NCBI RefSeq assembly: GCF_020166435.1
Contig: NZ_JAINZP010000029.1
Span: forward strand, 1-42,592
DNA: 42,592 nt
Reading direction: 5' to 3'
Source: Pectobacterium versatile
Lineage (GTDB): Bacteria > Pseudomonadota > Gammaproteobacteria > Enterobacterales > Enterobacteriaceae
Within the stretch, counting starts at the first letter, position 1; each line of letters opens with the position of its first letter. The translations under genes were made by a program, and so were the position numbers. Shown here piece after piece: positions 38,291-42,592 of the stretch. Under the pieces are notes generated by a model. It saw only the letters and a list, made by a program, of their open reading frames with translations, was not told the DNA's origin and did no database searches.

Positions 38291-38330
38291 CAATTTCTCA
38301 CAACGACGTACAATTTTTGACAACGACGTA
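38291..38330 (+). repeat. Tandem 20-bp direct repeats between yiiR and yiiQ
   Basis: CAATTTCTCACAACGACGTA and CAATTTTTGACAACGACGTA are adjacent and differ at two positions. A third partial unit (CAAAT) follows. They sit 76-115 bp upstream of the yiiQ start, in a promoter-like AT-rich region between divergent genes. Confidence 0.75.
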
Positions 38331-38405
38331 CAAATGCCGCTTTAATCGAATGTATTCTGCCGTTATCGGCCTGGACACCTTCTGAAATGGCTGACCCGAA
38401 TCCCT

Positions 38406-39005
38406 ATGACACGAAAACGCATCGCTTCACTTTTAGTTTTATCATCGCTGGTGCTGTACCAGACTCACGCGGGAGCCGATCCGACGTTTCCGCCCAAAAC
38501 CTCAGCCAATGCGCCGTATCTGCTGGCTGGTGCCCCCACCTTCGATCAAACCATCACGCAGTTCCGTTCTCGCTACAATCTGAGCAACCCTACGCTGCTG
38601 ATCGGTGAATTTCGGGTTGTCGATACCAGTAATATCACCAGCATGTTGACCCGCGCAGCCAGCCGGATCAACGACCACCTCTATGCTTCAACCGCGCTGG
38701 AGAAAGGCACCGGGAAAATCAAAACGCTGCAAATTACCTGGTTGCCGCAGCCGCAGAGCGAACAGGAAACCGCAGTGTGTCGTAAGCAGGCCATCGACTA
38801 TATGGCTGCGCTGGCACGCACGTTCGCACCGTCACTGACGGAAGAACAGAGTGTGAAAAAAGTCACCGAACTGCTGGGAAAAGGCAAAGGACGGCGCTTT
38901 TACCAGCAGACGGAAGGAGCCTTGCGTTATGTTGTTGCAGATGATGGTGAAAAAGGGCTAACTTTTGCTGTTGAACCGATTAAGCTAACGCTATCTGAAC
39001 CGTGA
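38406..39005 (+). CDS. yiiQ: Periplasmic protein YiiQ (DUF1454)
   Basis: A 199-residue secreted protein, the E. coli length. A signal peptide (MTRKRIASLLVLSSLVLYQTHAGA) is cleaved before DPTF. The mature chain carries the family segments APYLLAGAPTFD, NLYAST-like DHLYASTALEKGT and EGALRYVVADDGEKGLTFAV. The function is not known to me. It sits between yiiR and tpiA as in E. coli, with 148 nt before tpiA. Confidence 0.92.
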   Translation: MTRKRIASLLVLSSLVLYQTHAGADPTFPPKTSANAPYLLAGAPTFDQTITQFRSRYNLSNPTLLIGEFRVVDTSNITSMLTRAASRINDHLYASTALEKGTGKIKTLQITWLPQPQSEQETAVCRKQAIDYMAALARTFAPSLTEEQSVKKVTELLGKGKGRRFYQQTEGALRYVVADDGEKGLTFAVEPIKLTLSEP

Positions 39006-39114
39006 TCAACACGGTAATTAATGACGAAAAACAGAGCCACAGTCACATTTCGTCTCTATACTGTGGGCAGGTTATATTGCCTGACGGCAGTACTTTAATG
39101 CATTGATTCATTAA

Positions 39115-39921
<807 letters not shown>

Positions 39922-39960
39922 GCTTTTATCGAAAACAGACGGACGAAGGTTCGTCTGATA

Positions 39961-40000
39961 AAAAGCCGGTTCACGCTATCGCGCCAACCGGCTTTTTTTA
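39961..40000. terminator. Bidirectional terminator between tpiA and aguA
   Basis: AAAAGCCGGTT (39961-39971) and AACCGGCTTTTTTT (39986-39999) form an 11-bp stem. T-runs occur on both strands, serving convergent tpiA and aguA. Smaller stems flank it: CAGACG/CGTCTG just before, and GGCGAG/CTCGCC at 40002-40020. Confidence 0.9.
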
Positions 40001-40055
40001 TGGCGAGCAAAATACTCGCCCTCTTCTTTTCAGCAATCTGCTAACGGCGCAACGC

Positions 40056-41159
40056 TTACTTCGCCGCAGGGATTTGCTGCGTAATGCAGTGAATATTTCC
40101 CCCACCCAGCAGGATTTCCCGCGCAGGCACGCCGCTAATCAGGTAACCAGGGAACATCTGTTGCAGCAGATCGCGTGCAACGTCATCCGTCTTCTCATCC
40201 AGCAGCGGGAACACGATCTGCTGATTGCTGATCAGGAAATTCACATAAGAACCCGCCAGACGGGAACCGGCAAGGCGTTCAACGGCATCGCCGCTGTCGA
40301 CACCCTGCGCTTCCTCTTTGGTTGCATACAGCGGGCCGGGTGCAGGCAGCTTCCAGATTTTTAACTCACGCCCTTGCGCATCCCGCGCAGCCGACAGCAC
40401 CTCATAGGCGGCAACGGAGCGTGCATACTGCGGATCGTTTTCATCATCCGTCCAGTGCAGCGCCACTTCACCGGGGCGCACGAAACAGCACATATTATCG
40501 ATATGCCCATCGGTTTCGTCGTTATACACGCCTTCTTCCAGCCAGATAACCGTCGAAATATCGAGGTAATCACGCATCAGCTGTTCGATTTCCGCCTTGC
40601 TCAAATGCGGGTTACGGTTCGGATTGAGCAAGCATTCCGCCGTAGTCAGCAGGGTGCCTTCACCATCAACATGGATCGACCCACCTTCCAGAATCAGCGG
40701 CGCGGCATAGCGTGCGGCCTGATGATAGTCCAGCACCTGTGCCGCCACTTTCTCATCCTGACGCCAGTCTTCATACAGACCTCCCAGTTCGCCGCCCCAA
40801 GCGTTGAACTGCCAGTCGATACCCCGACGCTCACCGGCCTGATTCAGCACGATGGTTGGACCGGTATCACGCATCCAAGCGTCGTCACTTTCCATTTCCA
40901 CCAGCGTGACGTTCACTGGCATCACTCTTTGCGCATCTGCCATGTAGCGTGCAGGCACGCCCATGATAACCGGCGTGTTCTGGGCGATGGCTTCCGCCAC
41001 GCGCGCGAACGTTTTCTGCGCCGGAACGCCCTGCTCGCGCCAGTTGTCGGTACGATACGGCCAAATCATCCACACGGCATCATGCGGTGCCCATTCGGCG
41101 GGCATCGCAAAGCCATCCTGCTGCGGCGTAGTGAGATGAGGAATCGCTAGCTGTGACAT
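40056..41159 (-). CDS. aguA: Agmatine deiminase
   Basis: Converts agmatine to N-carbamoylputrescine and ammonia. It has about 367 residues and belongs to the guanidino-group-modifying (PAD-like) superfamily. Visible motifs are [13 protein letters not shown] (about 90-102), [12 protein letters not shown], the DETDGHIDN segment with a catalytic His, and the C-terminal nucleophile Cys358 in [14 protein letters not shown] chose the ATG at 41157-41159, with GGAG at good spacing; a GTG one codon earlier is possible. It starts 3 nt after the aguB stop, so the two are translated together. Confidence 0.96.
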   Translation of the reverse strand: MSQLAIPHLTTPQQDGFAMPAEWAPHDAVWMIWPYRTDNWREQGVPAQKTFARVAEAIAQNTPVIMGVPARYMADAQRVMPVNVTLVEMESDDAWMRDTGPTIVLNQAGERRGIDWQFNAWGGELGGLYEDWRQDEKVAAQVLDYHQAARYAAPLILEGGSIHVDGEGTLLTTAECLLNPNRNPHLSKAEIEQLMRDYLDISTVIWLEEGVYNDETDGHIDNMCCFVRPGEVALHWTDDENDPQYARSVAAYEVLSAARDAQGRELKIWKLPAPGPLYATKEEAQGVDSGDAVERLAGSRLAGSYVNFLISNQQIVFPLLDEKTDDVARDLLQQMFPGYLISGVPAREILLGGGNIHCITQQIPAAK

Positions 41160-41162
41160 CAC

Positions 41163-42047
41163 TTATCTCCGGGTCTTGCCGTCAGAGGTGGCAATCGTGC
41201 CGTACATTTCTGGACGACGGTCGCGGAACAGGCCCCATGACGCACGCTGTGCCGCAATGGCCTCTAAATCAAATTCATGCACCAGAATCGCTTCATCCGT
41301 CTTATTGGCCTGTGCCAACAGCGCACCCGTTTGGTCGGCAATGAAGGACGAACCGTAGAACGTCATTTCCAGACCGTCGATGTATTTGCTGGCTTCTGTA
41401 CCAATACGGTTGGATGCGATTACCGGCACCAGATTCGCAGCGGCGTGACCTTGCTGAACGCGGGTCCAGTGCGGCTGGCTGTCGATGTCTGGGTAAGCGG
41501 GTTCAGAACCAATCGCGGTAGGATAGAAAATCAGCTCGGCACCCTGCAACGCCAGGCTGCGTGCGGTTTCTGGGAACCACTGATCCCAGCAAATGCCCAC
41601 GCCGATTTTTGCGTAGCGCGTCTGCCAGACTTTAAAGCCAGTATCGCCCGGAATGAAGAATTGCTTCTCCTGATACGCCGGGCCATTCGGAATGTGCGTT
41701 TTGCGATAAACATCCAGCACGGAGCCGTCCGCGTCAATCATCACCAGCGAGTTGTAATAGGCGTTATTGGCACGCTCAAAGAAGCTCAACGGCAACACCA
41801 CGTTCAGCTCCGCCGCCAGTGCGGAAAAATGCTTAATCAGCGGGCTGGTTTCCAGCTCCTGCGCCAGCGCATAGTGCTCTGGGCTTTGATCGATACAGAA
41901 ATACGGTGCGGCAAACAGTTCCTGAATCAGGATAACCTGCGCGCCCTTTGCATGCGCTTGTCGCACCAGTTTTTCGGCGTTTTCGATATTCTTGGGCAGA
42001 TCCCAGGAACACGCCATTTGTGTTGCGGCAACGGTAACTTTTTTCAT
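41163..42047 (-). CDS. aguB: N-carbamoylputrescine amidohydrolase
   Basis: Nitrilase-superfamily enzyme that hydrolyses N-carbamoylputrescine to putrescine, CO2 and ammonia. It completes with AguA an arginine-decarboxylase-dependent putrescine route without agmatinase. It has 294 residues. The catalytic triad is visible as Glu43 (IQELFAAPYF), Lys116 (VYRKTHIP) and Cys153 (GVGICWDQWFPE). It is the first gene of the aguBA pair, and the promoter must lie in the upstream 545 nt. E. coli K-12 lacks this pair next to tpiA. Confidence 0.96.
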   Translation of the reverse strand: MKKVTVAATQMACSWDLPKNIENAEKLVRQAHAKGAQVILIQELFAAPYFCIDQSPEHYALAQELETSPLIKHFSALAAELNVVLPLSFFERANNAYYNSLVMIDADGSVLDVYRKTHIPNGPAYQEKQFFIPGDTGFKVWQTRYAKIGVGICWDQWFPETARSLALQGAELIFYPTAIGSEPAYPDIDSQPHWTRVQQGHAAANLVPVIASNRIGTEASKYIDGLEMTFYGSSFIADQTGALLAQANKTDEAILVHEFDLEAIAAQRASWGLFRDRRPEMYGTIATSDGKTRR

Positions 42048-42592
42048 GCGAAAACCTCAATAATAGCGATGTATACCCGCTCCTGCGCGGCAGATATCAA
42101 TAGTGAGTGCGCTCGTTCAGGATAATGACAGCTATTCGTCTGCATTAACGAGTTCAACCCCGACGAGTTTAGGCCAACACACCACCCTATGCCCGATACG
42201 AAGGTAGCCTATTCACCGAAAATGACATGTGCATTATGCCAGTTAATGGCGGCACTTCACTATGCTGAAAATGAATGATCTCGCGTGATGAATTCCACAG
42301 GAAAAATCGGCGCGTAATTTGGCGACACCTTCAAAATCATCGACTTTCCCTAACCATAACAGCACCCGTTTTTCTTACGAAAACCTCAATTTTTAAATGT
42401 ACATTTTTTCACCAAATGTGAGTAAGCACCCACATACACACAATGTTTATATGATTTATTTATCACCTAAAATAGAACCAAACCTATTAATAAACACCAA
42501 TTAAATAGGAACCACCTTGCATTAATTAATTCCTAACTCAAACTTTCAGCATAACTGCGCATTCTGCGCAACTTATTGCTCACTTCCCAGTG
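42048..42592. other. Non-coding region upstream of aguBA to the window edge
   Basis: No convincing gene on either strand. The right 200 bases are markedly AT-rich. They include the perfect palindrome AAATGTACATTT at 42395-42406 and several T-tracts, suggesting a promoter region for aguB or for a gene beyond the edge. No repeat of the ERIC or hairpin-module type is seen here. Confidence 0.6.

Overview
The window is chromosomal DNA from a member of the order Enterobacterales, most probably a soft-rot Pectobacteriaceae (Pectobacterium-like). This rests on near-identical core proteins, ERIC repeats, and gene order. From right to left the core genes follow the order I recall for Escherichia coli around tpiA to murI: tpiA-yiiQ-yiiR-fpr-glpX-glpK-glpF-zapB-rraA-menA-hslUV-ftsN-cytR-priA-rpmE-(gap)-metJ-metBL-(gap)-metF-(gap)-oxyR-sthA-fabR-yijD-trmA-btuB-murI. 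The genus is an inference; no search was run.

Layout: 1-8.1 kb holds murI, btuB with its long B12 leader, trmA, yijD, fabR, sthA and oxyR. From 8.1 to 8.7 kb there is a gene-poor junction, then metF. From 10.1 to 16.0 kb lies a six-gene operon, all on the minus strand, inserted between metF and metL: ABC ATPase, binding protein, two permeases, a LacI-type repressor and a metallophosphodiesterase. From 16.1 to 20.3 kb come metL, metB and the divergent metJ. A three-gene FecCD-type ABC importer (20.5-23.3 kb) separates metJ from rpmE. From 23.3 to 31.9 kb are rpmE, priA, cytR, ftsN, hslVU, menA and rraA. From 32.2 to 39.9 kb are zapB, the glpFKX glycerol genes, fpr, yiiR, yiiQ and tpiA. From 40.1 to 42.0 kb is aguBA (agmatine to putrescine). 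The last 0.5 kb is AT-rich and non-coding as far as I can see.

Themes: (1) Methionine and B12. The MetJ repressor is encoded here, with clear tandem met boxes before metF and metB. A perfect 16-bp pair of met boxes also sits just upstream of the btuB cobalamin riboswitch, suggesting joint methionine/B12 control. The riboswitch itself is split by an ERIC element placed in a peripheral loop. (2) Metal uptake. The FecCD-type importer beside metJ has a Zur-like box in its promoter region. (3) Repeats. Two ERIC copies with internal insertions, and two further repeats outside ERIC, share a module of consecutive hairpins whose stems change sequence but keep pairing. (4) The 10-16 kb operon looks like a self-regulated importer for a phosphorylated or phosphodiester compound of unknown identity.
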